Source: an uncultured Bacteroidales bacterium | GTDB lineage: Bacteria; Bacteroidota; Bacteroidia; Bacteroidales; Bacteroidaceae | Reading direction: 5' to 3' | Assembly (NCBI GenBank): GCA_902799355.1 | Contig: CADCAG010000016.1 | Location: 1 to 64,000, forward strand | Length of the DNA: 64,000 nt | Shown here: positions 52,817 to 61,653 of the stretch, one piece after another | Position numbering within the stretch: the first letter of the stretch is position 1 | Layout: every line of letters starts with the position of its first letter | Program-made: the position numbers and the translations under genes | The notes under the pieces: model-generated | Databases searched by the model: none | Told to the model about the DNA's origin: nothing | What the model saw: the letters and a program-made list of their open reading frames with translations, nothing else

Positions 52817-53635
52817 TTACTCGTCAGCGATAAAGTCAGAGAGACTCTCGGCATCTTCATCATCATCGCCACCACCCAGATCGAAGGTTGTACGGTAGTT
52901 ATCCTCCGTGATGTCGTCGTCGTTGGGCTCATCCAGCTCGACATCGTCCTCGTCGGGCTTGTTGTAGTCGTCGATGATCTCCACATCTGCATCGTCGTCC
53001 TCGTCGCCATCGCCAAAAGAACTGGCATCGTCAAACTTCATGCGAGGCTTGATGGTCTCAGGCTTCAGCTTAGCAAAGATAGCCTCTACCCATGTACCTT
53101 TGGCAACCTCCAGCACTTCATAGCCATCGGCCACCTTCTTCTCGTACATGCCGCCCTTCTTGTGCAGGCGGTCCTTAGGAAGGGTAGTGGTAGAGATATC
53201 GAAACCGCTCTCGATAATATCCTGAATGGACTGTGACAGCGAGTCCCAGCCACCTCCAAAGTTGCGGTCAATGACCTCAAGCAGCTTAGCAGCCGTAATG
53301 TGACGGATGTTCTCGTAAGTAAGATCGGTCACACGAGTGATGGGGCGCTTCTTGATGGCCCACTGCAGTTTGGCATCGTCGCCCAACTTGATGGTTCCCA
53401 CCTTATAGCCCTGTTTGGTATATTTCTCTTGCAGCTGTTTATCGTCGTCCTTGAGCTCCTCAATCATAAACGCGCTGCGGATGATATCAGCAATATGGCG
53501 CAGATTCTCCTTCAATTCACCGTCTTTGTCGGCAGCATCAAGCATACGGAAGATGTCGTTCTCCTGGACATCCCATACTGAACTTTTAGTCAATGTTTTT
53601 AAGCTTAGTGCTTTGTTCTTATTCTCTTCTTTCAT
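52817..53635 (-). CDS. Unknown protein with a highly acidic C-terminal tail
   Basis: 272 residues. The first 200 look globular and soluble (KLQWAIKKRPITRVTDLTYE, VIDRNFGGGWDSLSQSIQDI). The last 71 contain 34 Asp or Glu (for example GDGDEDDDADVEIIDDYNKP). There is no signal peptide. I cannot name the family. A globular domain with a polyanionic tail recalls nucleic-acid mimics such as RNA polymerase delta, but that is analogy only. The ATG at 53635 follows the promoter at 53668, whose upstream part is a heptamer repeat. hppA follows. Confidence 0.7.
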   Translation of the reverse strand: MKEENKNKALSLKTLTKSSVWDVQENDIFRMLDAADKDGELKENLRHIADIIRSAFMIEELKDDDKQLQEKYTKQGYKVGTIKLGDDAKLQWAIKKRPITRVTDLTYENIRHITAAKLLEVIDRNFGGGWDSLSQSIQDIIESGFDISTTTLPKDRLHKKGGMYEKKVADGYEVLEVAKGTWVEAIFAKLKPETIKPRMKFDDASSFGDGDEDDDADVEIIDDYNKPDEDDVELDEPNDDDITEDNYRTTFDLGGGDDDEDAESLSDFIADE

Positions 53636-53667
53636 ATTAAATAATAGTGTTTTTGATATTTTCTCTG

Positions 53668-53675
53668 CAAATGTA
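53668..53675 (-). promoter_or_regulatory. -7 box of the acidic-tail gene
   Basis: TACATTTG on the minus strand, followed by CA, lies 32 bases before the start codon. The expected -33 position falls in the repeat at 53681-53708. Confidence 0.6.
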
Positions 53676-53680
53676 CGAAA

Positions 53681-53708
53681 AAAAGTGAAAAGTGAAAAGT
53701 GAAAAGTG
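53681..53708. repeat. Four perfect heptamers between the acidic-tail gene and rarA promoters
   Basis: AAAAGTG is repeated four times without change, then runs into AAAAA. It is the most exact simple repeat in the window and lies in the promoter region of the acidic-tail gene. Confidence 0.9.
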
Positions 53709-53749
53709 AAAAATTTATTGTCTTCTGTGATTTTTTATTTTATTCTTTG

Positions 53750-53757
53750 TAATTTTG
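53750..53757 (+). promoter_or_regulatory. -7 box of rarA
   Basis: TAATTTTG ends nine bases before the ATG at 53767, so the predicted leader is five bases or less. Confidence 0.55.
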
Positions 53758-53766
53758 TACCCAATT

Positions 53767-55044
53767 ATGGCAGAACCATTAGCTGAGAGACTGAGACCTC
53801 GTACACTGGACGACTATATCGGACAGCAGCATCTAGTAGGCGAGGGTGCCGTACTGCGCAAGATGATTGACGCAGGACGCATCTCGTCGTTTATCCTGTG
53901 GGGACCGCCAGGAGTGGGAAAGACTACGCTGGCACAAATCATTGCAAACAAGTTGGACACCCCCTTCTACACACTTTCTGCTGTGACCAGTGGCGTGAAG
54001 GATGTGCGCGACGTGATAGAACGGGCTCAGAAAGGGAGATTCTTCAACGAGGCTTCTCCCATCTTGTTTATCGATGAAATCCACCGTTTCTCGAAATCGC
54101 AGCAGGACTCGCTATTGGGAGCTGTTGAGAAAGGCATCGTCACATTGATTGGTGCTACTACTGAGAATCCTTCATTTGAGGTAATCCGTCCGCTATTGTC
54201 GCGTTGTCAACTTTATGTTTTGAAATCGCTGGAAAGACAAGACCTCGAGGAACTGCTGCAAAGAGCCCTTACAAAGGATGTGGTGCTACGTGAGAAAAAC
54301 ATCGAATTAAACGAGACTTCCGCCTTGTTGAGATACAGTGGAGGAGACGCGCGTAAGCTACTGAACATCTTAGAGTTAACAGTGGAGTCTGCAGGAAACG
54401 TTGAGCCCATTGTCATTACCGATGAAATGGTGGTAAATTGTTTACAACAGGACCCGTTGGCGTATGACAAGGATGGCGAGATGCACTATGATATTATCTC
54501 CGCTTTTATCAAGTCGATACGTGGCAGTGATCCTGATGCTGCACTCTACTGGATGGCACGCATGATAGAGGGTGGGGAAGACCCTCAGTTTATAGCCCGC
54601 AGAATGGTGATCTCGGCGTCAGAAGACATCGGATTGGCCAACCCCAACGCGTTATTACTAGCCAATGCAGCCTTTGACACAGTGATGAAGATTGGTTGGC
54701 CAGAAGCCCGAATCGCATTGGCAGAGTGTTGTGTCTATTTGGCCACATCGCCCAAGAGCAATTCGGCTTATCTGGGCATCGATGCTGCATTAGGTTTAGT
54801 GCGAGAAACTGGTAATCAGCCAGTTCCCTTGCATCTACGTAACGCTCCCACAAAGTTGATGAAAGACTTGGGATATCACGACGGTTATAAGTATCCGCAC
54901 GATTTTCAGGGCCATTTTACACCACAGCAATATATGCCAGACGCCCTGCAGAACGAGCGTCTGTGGCATGCTCAGCATTCGCCAGCAGAAGAAAAACTGT
55001 ATGAGCGCATGGTGAACTATTGGGGCGAAAAATACGAAAAATAG
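53767..55044 (+). CDS. rarA: Replication-associated recombination protein A (AAA+ ATPase)
   Basis: 425 residues starting MAEPLAERLRPRTLDDYIGQ, the RarA/MgsA signature. Walker A GPPGVGKT is at 46-53, Walker B FIDEIHRF at 101-108, and sensor 1 IGATTENPSFEV follows. The C-terminal tetramerisation part includes DPDAALYWMARMIEGGEDP. It acts at stalled replication forks. The in-frame TTG at 53755 lies within the promoter and is not the start. Confidence 0.96.
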   Translation: MAEPLAERLRPRTLDDYIGQQHLVGEGAVLRKMIDAGRISSFILWGPPGVGKTTLAQIIANKLDTPFYTLSAVTSGVKDVRDVIERAQKGRFFNEASPILFIDEIHRFSKSQQDSLLGAVEKGIVTLIGATTENPSFEVIRPLLSRCQLYVLKSLERQDLEELLQRALTKDVVLREKNIELNETSALLRYSGGDARKLLNILELTVESAGNVEPIVITDEMVVNCLQQDPLAYDKDGEMHYDIISAFIKSIRGSDPDAALYWMARMIEGGEDPQFIARRMVISASEDIGLANPNALLLANAAFDTVMKIGWPEARIALAECCVYLATSPKSNSAYLGIDAALGLVRETGNQPVPLHLRNAPTKLMKDLGYHDGYKYPHDFQGHFTPQQYMPDALQNERLWHAQHSPAEEKLYERMVNYWGEKYEK

Positions 55045-55074
55045 CCATACGGCACGTGTTATGATAAATAGAAT

Positions 55075-55692
55075 ATGGAATACGAAGAGATTGTACAGCA
55101 GATTATCGAATTCTTAGGAACATTCGCCTTTGCGATATCCGGTATCAGACATGCTGCAGCCAAGCATTTTGACTGGTTTGGCGGCTACGTCTGCGGTATT
55201 GCTGTCGCTATTGGTGGCGGTACCATTCGTGACGTAATGCTGGGCACCACGCCGTTCTGGATGACCAATCCGATTTATATCATCTGTACAGCTCTGGCGC
55301 TTGTTTTCGTGATTATTTTTGCCAAACACATGGAAGGCCTCAGAAATACGTGGTTTGTGTTCGATACGCTGGGCTTAGCACTTTTTACGATTGCAGGAAT
55401 TCAAAAATCGCTCGTTTTCGGACAACCGTATTGGGTAGCGATTATTATGGGCTGTATAACAGGTTCTGCAGGCGGCGTAATTCGTGATGTGCTGCTAAAT
55501 AATGAACCAGTGATTTTCCAACGTGAAATCTATGCTATGGCTGCAGTACTTGGAGGAATAACCTATTGGTTCTTAGATATTTTACATTTACCAATTGAAG
55601 TAACAGTTATATCTTCTTTTGTCGTCACTTGCCTCATGCGTTTCCTCGCTGTCCGTTACCATCTGGCACTTCCTAAACTGAATCCTGAGTAG
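55075..55692 (+). CDS. TRIC-type cation channel family protein (YicG-like)
   Basis: 205 residues with seven hydrophobic helices in two similar halves. Each half carries the family signature: GIAVAIGGGTIRDVMLGTTP and, in the second, GCITGSAGGVIRDVLLNNEP. Bacterial members form trimeric cation channels or glycine-related transporters. It follows rarA by 30 bases. Confidence 0.88.
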   Translation: MEYEEIVQQIIEFLGTFAFAISGIRHAAAKHFDWFGGYVCGIAVAIGGGTIRDVMLGTTPFWMTNPIYIICTALALVFVIIFAKHMEGLRNTWFVFDTLGLALFTIAGIQKSLVFGQPYWVAIIMGCITGSAGGVIRDVLLNNEPVIFQREIYAMAAVLGGITYWFLDILHLPIEVTVISSFVVTCLMRFLAVRYHLALPKLNPE

Positions 55693-55741
55693 ACTAAGAG
55701 TAGGACTTTTCAAAATCTTTAGAAATGCCTATTTATCATAA

Positions 55742-55782
55742 TGCGTATTCTTATTTAAACTAATAACAATAAAGAATACGCA
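55742..55782. repeat. 11-base inverted repeat upstream of purU
   Basis: TGCGTATTCTT (55742-55752) and AAGAATACGCA (55772-55782) are exact complements separated by 19 bases. No T run follows. It could be a weak terminator for the channel gene or an operator close to the purU promoter. Confidence 0.5.
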
Positions 55783-55788
55783 GAATAT

Positions 55789-55820
55789 TTTGGTGGAATC
55801 AGAATTATTTTGTATTTTTG
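55789..55820 (+). promoter_or_regulatory. Promoter of purU and the his genes
   Basis: The -7 box TATTTTTG is at 55813-55820 with CA following, and TTTG is at 55789-55792 with a 20-base spacer. Confidence 0.75.
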
Positions 55821-55890
55821 CAGCCTATTATATATAAGGTGTAAGATAACACAATTAATTAACGAATAACAATACAGAAAATATAAAAGA

Positions 55891-56754
55891 ATGAAACCAA
55901 CGGCGATATTGCTTCTGCACTGTCCAGACCAGCAAGGTATTATTTCAGAGGTAACAAGATTTATCACTGACAACAAGGGAAACATCGTTTATCTGGATCA
56001 ATATGTTGACAATGTTGATGGCATGTTTTTCATGCGTATTGAATGGGAACTGGATGGTTTCCTGATTCCGCGTGACAAATTGTATGATTACATCAACACG
56101 CTGTATGCTCAGCGCTATCAGATGAAATTTACGCTGTATTATAGTGACAAGCGTCCACGCATGGCTATTTTCGTATCAAAGATGAGCCATTGCCTATATG
56201 ACTTGCTGGCTCGTTGGAAAGCTGGCGAATTCAACTGTGATATTCCGTGTATTGTCTCAAACCACGAGGATTTGCGCTATGTGGCTGACCAGTTTGGCAT
56301 TCCTTACTATGTGTGGAGTATCAAAAAAGACCATTCCAACAAGGAAGAAGTTGAGAAAGCCGAGATGGAACTGTTGAAAAAAGAAGATATCTCGTTCATT
56401 GTTCTGGCCCGTTATATGCAGATTATCAGCGACGAGATGATAGCCGAATATCCGCATCATATCATTAATATTCACCACTCGTTCCTGCCTGCTTTCGTAG
56501 GTGCTAAGCCCTATCATCAGGCCTATGAGCGTGGTGTGAAGATTATCGGCGCCACCAGCCACTATGTTACTGCTGAGCTGGATGCTGGTCCAATCATTGA
56601 GCAGGACGTGACGCGCATCACCCACAAGGACACGCCTGAGAGTCTGGTGCTGAAAGGCAAAGATTTGGAAAAGATTGTGCTATCTCACGCTGTTTCAAAG
56701 CATATCCAGCGTAAGATACTGACTTACAAGAACAAAACGATCATTTTCTCGTAA
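55891..56754 (+). CDS. purU: Formyltetrahydrofolate deformylase
   Basis: 287 residues. An N-terminal ACT domain (AILLLHCPDQQGIISEVTRF) is followed by a formyltransferase-like domain with NIHHSFLPAFVGAKPYHQAY and GATSHYVTAELDAGPIIEQD, where the Asn-His-Asp catalytic set is visible. It hydrolyses 10-formyl-THF to formate and THF, supplying formate for purine synthesis and balancing the folate pool. It heads the run of histidine genes. Confidence 0.96.
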   Translation: MKPTAILLLHCPDQQGIISEVTRFITDNKGNIVYLDQYVDNVDGMFFMRIEWELDGFLIPRDKLYDYINTLYAQRYQMKFTLYYSDKRPRMAIFVSKMSHCLYDLLARWKAGEFNCDIPCIVSNHEDLRYVADQFGIPYYVWSIKKDHSNKEEVEKAEMELLKKEDISFIVLARYMQIISDEMIAEYPHHIINIHHSFLPAFVGAKPYHQAYERGVKIIGATSHYVTAELDAGPIIEQDVTRITHKDTPESLVLKGKDLEKIVLSHAVSKHIQRKILTYKNKTIIFS

Positions 56755-56758
56755 GGAA

Positions 56759-56791
56759 ACCACGAATTTCACGAATGAAACGAATTTTATG
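56759..56791 (+). repeat. 9-base repeat spacer between purU and hisH
   Basis: CACGAATTT, CACGAATGA and AACGAATTT (56761-56787) are followed by TATG, so the array abuts the hisH start. Confidence 0.7.
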
Positions 56792-57379
56792 AACGTAGCC
56801 ATCGTAAAATATAATGCCGGAAACATCTATAGTGTGGTGAATGCCCTCCACAGAATGGGTATTGAACCCCTACTGACCGATGATGCTGAGCAGCTGAAGA
56901 AGGCTGATCGCGTGCTGTTTCCTGGTCAGGGACATGCTGCCGAGGCGATGGATTATCTGAAGGCGCGTAGGCTTGATGAGGTCATTCGTGACCTGAAGCA
57001 ACCCGTCTTCGGCATTTGCGTTGGTCAGCAGCTTCTTTGCAAGCATTCTGAGGAAGGCGACGCTGACTGTATCGGCATCTTTGATGCAGAAGTGAAGCGT
57101 TTCCAGCCAAAGAACCACGAGGACAAGGTTCCCTGTATGGGTTGGCAGAATCTCAGCAACCTCAAATCACCATTGATGGAAGGACTGGGCGAGAATCCCT
57201 ATGTCTATTTCGTGCATAGCTACTATATTCCTGTTTGCGAAGAGACCATTGCTACGGCAAACTACATTCTCCCCTACTCTGCATCCATGCATAAGGACAA
57301 CTTCTATACCTGTCAATTCCATCCGGAAAAAAGTGGAAAAGTTGGAGAACAAATCTTAAAGAATTTCTTAGAGCTATGA
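56789..57379 (+). CDS. hisH: Imidazole glycerol phosphate synthase, glutamine amidotransferase subunit
   Basis: 196 residues. The nucleophile Cys lies in PVFGICVGQQLLCKHSEEGD. The His-Glu pair lies in CQFHPEKSGKVGEQIL. It releases ammonia from glutamine for HisF. Its stop overlaps the hisA start by four bases. Confidence 0.97.
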   Translation: MNVAIVKYNAGNIYSVVNALHRMGIEPLLTDDAEQLKKADRVLFPGQGHAAEAMDYLKARRLDEVIRDLKQPVFGICVGQQLLCKHSEEGDADCIGIFDAEVKRFQPKNHEDKVPCMGWQNLSNLKSPLMEGLGENPYVYFVHSYYIPVCEETIATANYILPYSASMHKDNFYTCQFHPEKSGKVGEQILKNFLEL

Positions 57380-58098
57380 TAGAACTGATTCCCGCAATAG
57401 ATATCATCAATGGTCAGTGTGTACGCTTGACCAAGGGCGACTATGACCAGAAGACGGTCTATGGCAGTCCGTTGGATATGGCTCTGGAGTTTGAGCGTAT
57501 TGGTTACCAGCGCCTGCATGTGGTGGATTTGGATGGTGCCAAGTCAAAGCATATCGTCAACAGTCCTGTGCTCAGTCAGATTACGACAGAGACGAAGCTG
57601 ACGGTTGACTTTGGAGGTGGCATCAAGACCGATGAAGACATCGAGGTGGCTTTCAACCATGGAGCCTCGATGGTAACCATTGGCAGTATTGCCGTCACAG
57701 AGCCCAACCGTTTTATGGGATGGCTGGAGAAATATGGTGCTGAGCGCATCATTCTGGGTGCTGACGTCAGAAATGGTAAGATTAGCATCAATGGTTGGAA
57801 GGAGGATTCCACGGAAGATCTCCTACCCTTCCTTCAAAAATATATCGATGCTGGTGTCAGCAAGGTGCTCTGTACAGAGATATCGAAAGACGGCACACTG
57901 GCAGGTCCTGCCATCGACCTTTATAAGAAGGTCATGGAAGCCTATCCTCAGCTGCATCTGATAGCCAGTGGCGGTGTATCGTCTATTGACGACATTAAGG
58001 CTTTGGATGCTGCAGGCATTCCTGCTGTAGTCTTTGGCAAGGCCATTTATGAAGGTAAAATTAATCTGCAAGAACTATGGGACTGGCAAAACGCATAA
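57376..58098 (+). CDS. hisA: ProFAR isomerase
   Basis: 240 residues of a TIM barrel. The catalytic Asp is in [17 protein letters not shown]; the phosphate loops are [16 protein letters not shown] and [15 protein letters not shown]. It isomerises the ProFAR intermediate in histidine synthesis. It overlaps hisF by 22 bases. Confidence 0.97.
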   Translation: MIELIPAIDIINGQCVRLTKGDYDQKTVYGSPLDMALEFERIGYQRLHVVDLDGAKSKHIVNSPVLSQITTETKLTVDFGGGIKTDEDIEVAFNHGASMVTIGSIAVTEPNRFMGWLEKYGAERIILGADVRNGKISINGWKEDSTEDLLPFLQKYIDAGVSKVLCTEISKDGTLAGPAIDLYKKVMEAYPQLHLIASGGVSSIDDIKALDAAGIPAVVFGKAIYEGKINLQELWDWQNA

Positions 58099-58835
58099 TA
58101 CCCTGTCTGGACGTCAAGGACGGTGAAACCGTAAAAGGCATTAACTTCGTGAATCTGCGAAGCGCCGGTGACCCTGTAGAACTCGGCAAAGCCTATTCTG
58201 AGCAGGGAGCCGACGAGTTGTGCTTCCTGGATATCACCGCCTCGTTTGAAGGTCGCAAGACATTTACCGAGATGGTAACAAAGGTTGCCCAGACGTTGAA
58301 TATCCCATTTACAGTGGGTGGCGGCATCAACGAGTTAAAGGATGTAGAGCGACTGCTCTATGCAGGAGCCGATAAGGTGAGCATTAATTCTGCTGCCATC
58401 CGTCGCCCTGAACTTATTGACGAGATTACAAACCGTTTTGGTAGCCAGGTGTGTGTGGTGGCCATCGATGCCCGTCTGGATGAAGACGGCTGGCACTGCT
58501 ATTTGAAGGGAGGTCGCGAGCGTACAGAGCGAAGACTCTTCGAGTGGGCGCGTGAAGCTCAGGAACGTGGTGCTGGCGAGATACTCTTTACCTCGATGAA
58601 CCACGACGGGACGAAGAACGGCTATGCCAACGAGGCTCTGCGCGAACTGTCAGATACGCTATCCATCCCCATCATCGCCAGTGGTGGTGCCGGTAAGAAG
58701 GAGCATTTTCGCGATGTATTCACAGAAGGACATGCTGACGCAGCATTAGCCGCCTCTGTGTTTCACTTTGGCGAGATACCCGTACCGGAACTGAAACAAT
58801 ATTTACACAACGAAGGAATAAACGTAAGAATATGA
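58077..58835 (+). CDS. hisF: Imidazole glycerol phosphate synthase, cyclase subunit
   Basis: 252 residues. The start [20 protein letters not shown] contains the catalytic Asp, and the second Asp is in [20 protein letters not shown]. Phosphate loops [14 protein letters not shown] and [12 protein letters not shown] are present. It forms the imidazole ring with ammonia from HisH. The coding start lies inside hisA in another frame, implying coupled translation. Confidence 0.97.
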   Translation: MGLAKRIIPCLDVKDGETVKGINFVNLRSAGDPVELGKAYSEQGADELCFLDITASFEGRKTFTEMVTKVAQTLNIPFTVGGGINELKDVERLLYAGADKVSINSAAIRRPELIDEITNRFGSQVCVVAIDARLDEDGWHCYLKGGRERTERRLFEWAREAQERGAGEILFTSMNHDGTKNGYANEALRELSDTLSIPIIASGGAGKKEHFRDVFTEGHADAALAASVFHFGEIPVPELKQYLHNEGINVRI

Positions 58836-59479
58836 AGATAGATTTTGAAAAGATGGGCGGCTTGGTGCCTGCCATCATACAGGATGTGACGACGAAGAAC
58901 GTACTGATGCTGGGCTTCATGAACGAGGAAGCATACGAGAAAACCCTTGCCACCAAGCACGTCACCTTCTGGAGCCGTACCCGTAATACGCTGTGGACGA
59001 AGGGAGAGACCAGTGGCCATTTCCTAAACCTCGTGGATATGAAGATTGACTGCGACAACGACACCCTGCTGGTTCGTGTAAATCCTGTCGGTCCTACCTG
59101 TCATACAGGTACAGACACCTGCTGGGGCGAGGAGAACGAGAGCAATCCCCTGCTCTTCTTGTCAGAGTTGCAGTCGTTCATCGACAAGCGCAAGCAGGAA
59201 ATGCCTGAGGGGTCGTATACCACCAGCCTCTTTACCAAAGGCGTCAACAAGATAGCCCAGAAAGTTGGTGAAGAAGCGCTGGAGACCGTCATCGAAGCCA
59301 CCAACGGCACAGACGACCATCTGGTCTATGAGGCTAGCGACCTGCTGTATCATCTCATAGTCTTGCTGACCGAGAAAGGCCTGCGTATCGAGGATGTTGC
59401 CGAAGAGCTCCACAAACGCCACGATCCCAACTGGGACAAGCAGCGCCGTGAAGCCAAGGCTGCAGGTAAAATGAAATAA
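58832..59479 (+). CDS. hisI: Bifunctional phosphoribosyl-AMP cyclohydrolase/phosphoribosyl-ATP diphosphatase
   Basis: 215 residues. The HisI half (1-110) has the zinc-site pattern [16 protein letters not shown] and the segment [20 protein letters not shown]. The HisE half (about 118-205) has the MazG-like [16 protein letters not shown] and [11 protein letters not shown]. It performs steps 2 and 3 of histidine synthesis. It overlaps hisF by four bases and ends the his run. Confidence 0.96.
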   Translation: MKIDFEKMGGLVPAIIQDVTTKNVLMLGFMNEEAYEKTLATKHVTFWSRTRNTLWTKGETSGHFLNLVDMKIDCDNDTLLVRVNPVGPTCHTGTDTCWGEENESNPLLFLSELQSFIDKRKQEMPEGSYTTSLFTKGVNKIAQKVGEEALETVIEATNGTDDHLVYEASDLLYHLIVLLTEKGLRIEDVAEELHKRHDPNWDKQRREAKAAGKMK

Positions 59480-59480
59480 G

Positions 59481-59513
59481 TTGTAAATTGTCAAATAGTC
59501 AAATATAAAGATG
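59481..59513 (+). repeat. Degenerate 7-8 base repeat spacer between hisI and ftsE
   Basis: Units TTGTAAA, TTGTCAAA, TAGTCAAA and TATAAAG precede the ftsE ATG. Confidence 0.5.
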
Positions 59514-60269
59514 CTGATAGATTACAAGAAGGTAGACATCTACCATAAGGATGGTGCCCCTGTGCTACATGATGTTGACTTCCATGTGGATGAGGGCGAA
59601 TTCATCTATGTCATTGGTCGTGTGGGTTCTGGTAAGAGCTCACTGCTGAAAACCATCTATTTCGAGATGGATATCGAGAATGCTGAGAATGCCTTTGTGC
59701 TGAACCACGACCTGCGCGAGTTGAAGCAAAAGTACATCCCTGCCCTTCGCCGACAGATGGGAATCATCTTCCAGGACTTCCAGTTGCTGGGCGACCGCAC
59801 AGTCTATGAGAATCTGAAGTTCGTACTGAAAGCCACTGGGTGGAAGAAGAATGACGAGATTGACGAGCGCATCCACGATGTGCTGGAAGATGTAGAGATG
59901 GTGGACTTCATGGATCGCTATCCCCATGAGCTCTCTGGTGGTGAACAGCAACGCATCGCCATCGCCCGTGCCATCTTAAATCGTCCTAAACTTATTGTTG
60001 CCGACGAGCCTACAGGCAATCTTGACCTGGAAACAGCCGCCAATATCATCCAGCTGTTGCGACAAATCACGCAGACGGGTACCGCCGTTATAATGACGAC
60101 CCACAATATCTCGTTGCTCAACGAGTATCCTGGTATTGTCTATCGCTGCATTGATGGCCATCTGGAGGATATTACTGAGACCTACAACACGATGGCACTT
60201 TATGAAGACGAAGAGACGGCAGAGTCGGCGGCTGTCGACTACAGCGCTCGTGAAGACCTCTCATTATAA
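59511..60269 (+). CDS. ftsE: Cell division ABC transporter ATP-binding protein
   Basis: 252 residues. Walker [14 protein letters not shown]-loop [16 protein letters not shown], signature [14 protein letters not shown] and Walker [13 protein letters not shown] are all present. The layout matches FtsE, which with FtsX regulates cell-wall hydrolases at the septum. A C-terminal acidic extension of about 25 residues is seen. No ftsX lies in the window, which is common in Bacteroidota. Confidence 0.88.
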   Translation: MLIDYKKVDIYHKDGAPVLHDVDFHVDEGEFIYVIGRVGSGKSSLLKTIYFEMDIENAENAFVLNHDLRELKQKYIPALRRQMGIIFQDFQLLGDRTVYENLKFVLKATGWKKNDEIDERIHDVLEDVEMVDFMDRYPHELSGGEQQRIAIARAILNRPKLIVADEPTGNLDLETAANIIQLLRQITQTGTAVIMTTHNISLLNEYPGIVYRCIDGHLEDITETYNTMALYEDEETAESAAVDYSAREDLSL

Positions 60270-60280
60270 ATGATGTAAAA

Positions 60281-60306
60281 TTAAAGATTAAAAATTATAT
60301 ACAATG
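60281..60306 (+). repeat. Degenerate heptamer spacer between ftsE and lysC
   Basis: Units TTAAAGA, TTAAAAA and TTATATA precede CAATG. It is the same unit family as the atpB-atpE spacer. Confidence 0.45.
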
Positions 60307-61623
60307 AAAGTAATGAAGTTTGGCGGTACTTCGGTGGGTACACCGGACCGCATGAAGGAGGTAACAAAGTTAGTAACCAAGTCTGGAGAACCCGTTTTCG
60401 TCGTGCTCTCAGCGATGTCAGGCACCACCAATTCGCTGGTGGAGATTGCCGACTACCTGTACAAGAAGAACCCTGAGGGTGCCAACGAGGTCATCAACCA
60501 GTTGGAGCGTAAGTACATGAAGCATGTCGACGAGCTCTACACGAAGGATGCTACCAAGGAGCAGACCCGCGAGTTCTTGATTTCAGAGATGAACTATCTG
60601 CGTTCGTTCACCAAGGAGCTGTTCACCTCGTTCGAGGAGAAGAGCATCGTGGCACAGGGCGAGATGATGTCTACCAACATGGTCGTCAACTACATGCAGG
60701 AGCAGGGTATCAAAGCCGTCTTGCTGAACGCGCTTGACTTCATGCGTACCGACAAGAATTCAGAGCCCGATCCCGTATATATCAAGGAGAAGCTCGCTGC
60801 CATCATGGAGAAGAACGAGGGCAATCAGGTGTATATCACCCAAGGCTTCATCTGTCGCAACGCCTATGGTGAGATTGACAACCTGCAGCGTGGTGGTTCT
60901 GACTATACAGCCTCACTGATTGGTGCTGCCCTGAATGCTGAGGAGATTCAGATATGGACAGATATTGACGGCATGCACAACAACGACCCTCGTGTCGTTG
61001 ACAAGACCGAGCCCGTTCACCAGCTGCACTTCGAGGAAGCTGCCGAGCTGGCCTACTTCGGTGCTAAGATTCTGCATCCTACCTGCGTTCAGCCTGCCAA
61101 GTATGCTGGCATTCCTGTTCGTTTGCTCAACACCATGCAGCCCGATGCTGAGGGTACTACCATCTCTAACAAGACGGAGTATGGCAAGATCAAGGCCGTT
61201 GCCGCTAAGGACAACATCATCGCCATCAAGATCAAGTCAAGCCGCATGCTGCTGGCTACTGGTTTCCTGCGTAAGGTGTTCGAGATCTTCGAGTCCTACC
61301 AGACCCCTATCGATATGGTGTGCACCTCTGAGGTGGGTGTTTCCATGTCTATCGACAACTCTGCCCACCTGGGTGAGATTGTTGACGAGCTGAAGAAGTA
61401 CGGCACCGTTACTGTTGACACGGGCATGTGTGTCGTCTGTGTTGTGGGAGACCTCGACTGGTCGAACATCGGCTTCGAGACACAGGTCATGGACGCCTTG
61501 AAGAACATTCCAGTGCGTATGATTTCTTACGGCGGCAGCAACTACAACATCTCATTCCTCATCAAGGAGGAGGACAAGAAGCGTGCCCTGCAGGCTCTTA
61601 GCAACGAGTTGTTCAACAAATAA
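60304..61623 (+). CDS. lysC: Aspartate kinase
   Basis: 439 residues. It starts MKVMKFGGTSVGTPDRMKEV. The catalytic segment GGSDYTASLIGAALNAEEIQ and then WTDIDGMHNNDPRVVDK are clear. Two C-terminal ACT domains (about 300-439) are suited to feedback binding. It phosphorylates aspartate. With lysA directly downstream it is likely the lysine/diaminopimelate-dedicated form, separate from the thrA-like gene at the window start. Confidence 0.97.
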   Translation: MKVMKFGGTSVGTPDRMKEVTKLVTKSGEPVFVVLSAMSGTTNSLVEIADYLYKKNPEGANEVINQLERKYMKHVDELYTKDATKEQTREFLISEMNYLRSFTKELFTSFEEKSIVAQGEMMSTNMVVNYMQEQGIKAVLLNALDFMRTDKNSEPDPVYIKEKLAAIMEKNEGNQVYITQGFICRNAYGEIDNLQRGGSDYTASLIGAALNAEEIQIWTDIDGMHNNDPRVVDKTEPVHQLHFEEAAELAYFGAKILHPTCVQPAKYAGIPVRLLNTMQPDAEGTTISNKTEYGKIKAVAAKDNIIAIKIKSSRMLLATGFLRKVFEIFESYQTPIDMVCTSEVGVSMSIDNSAHLGEIVDELKKYGTVTVDTGMCVVCVVGDLDWSNIGFETQVMDALKNIPVRMISYGGSNYNISFLIKEEDKKRALQALSNELFNK

Positions 61624-61653
61624 TCACTATTTCCGACACAAAGACAAATCACT

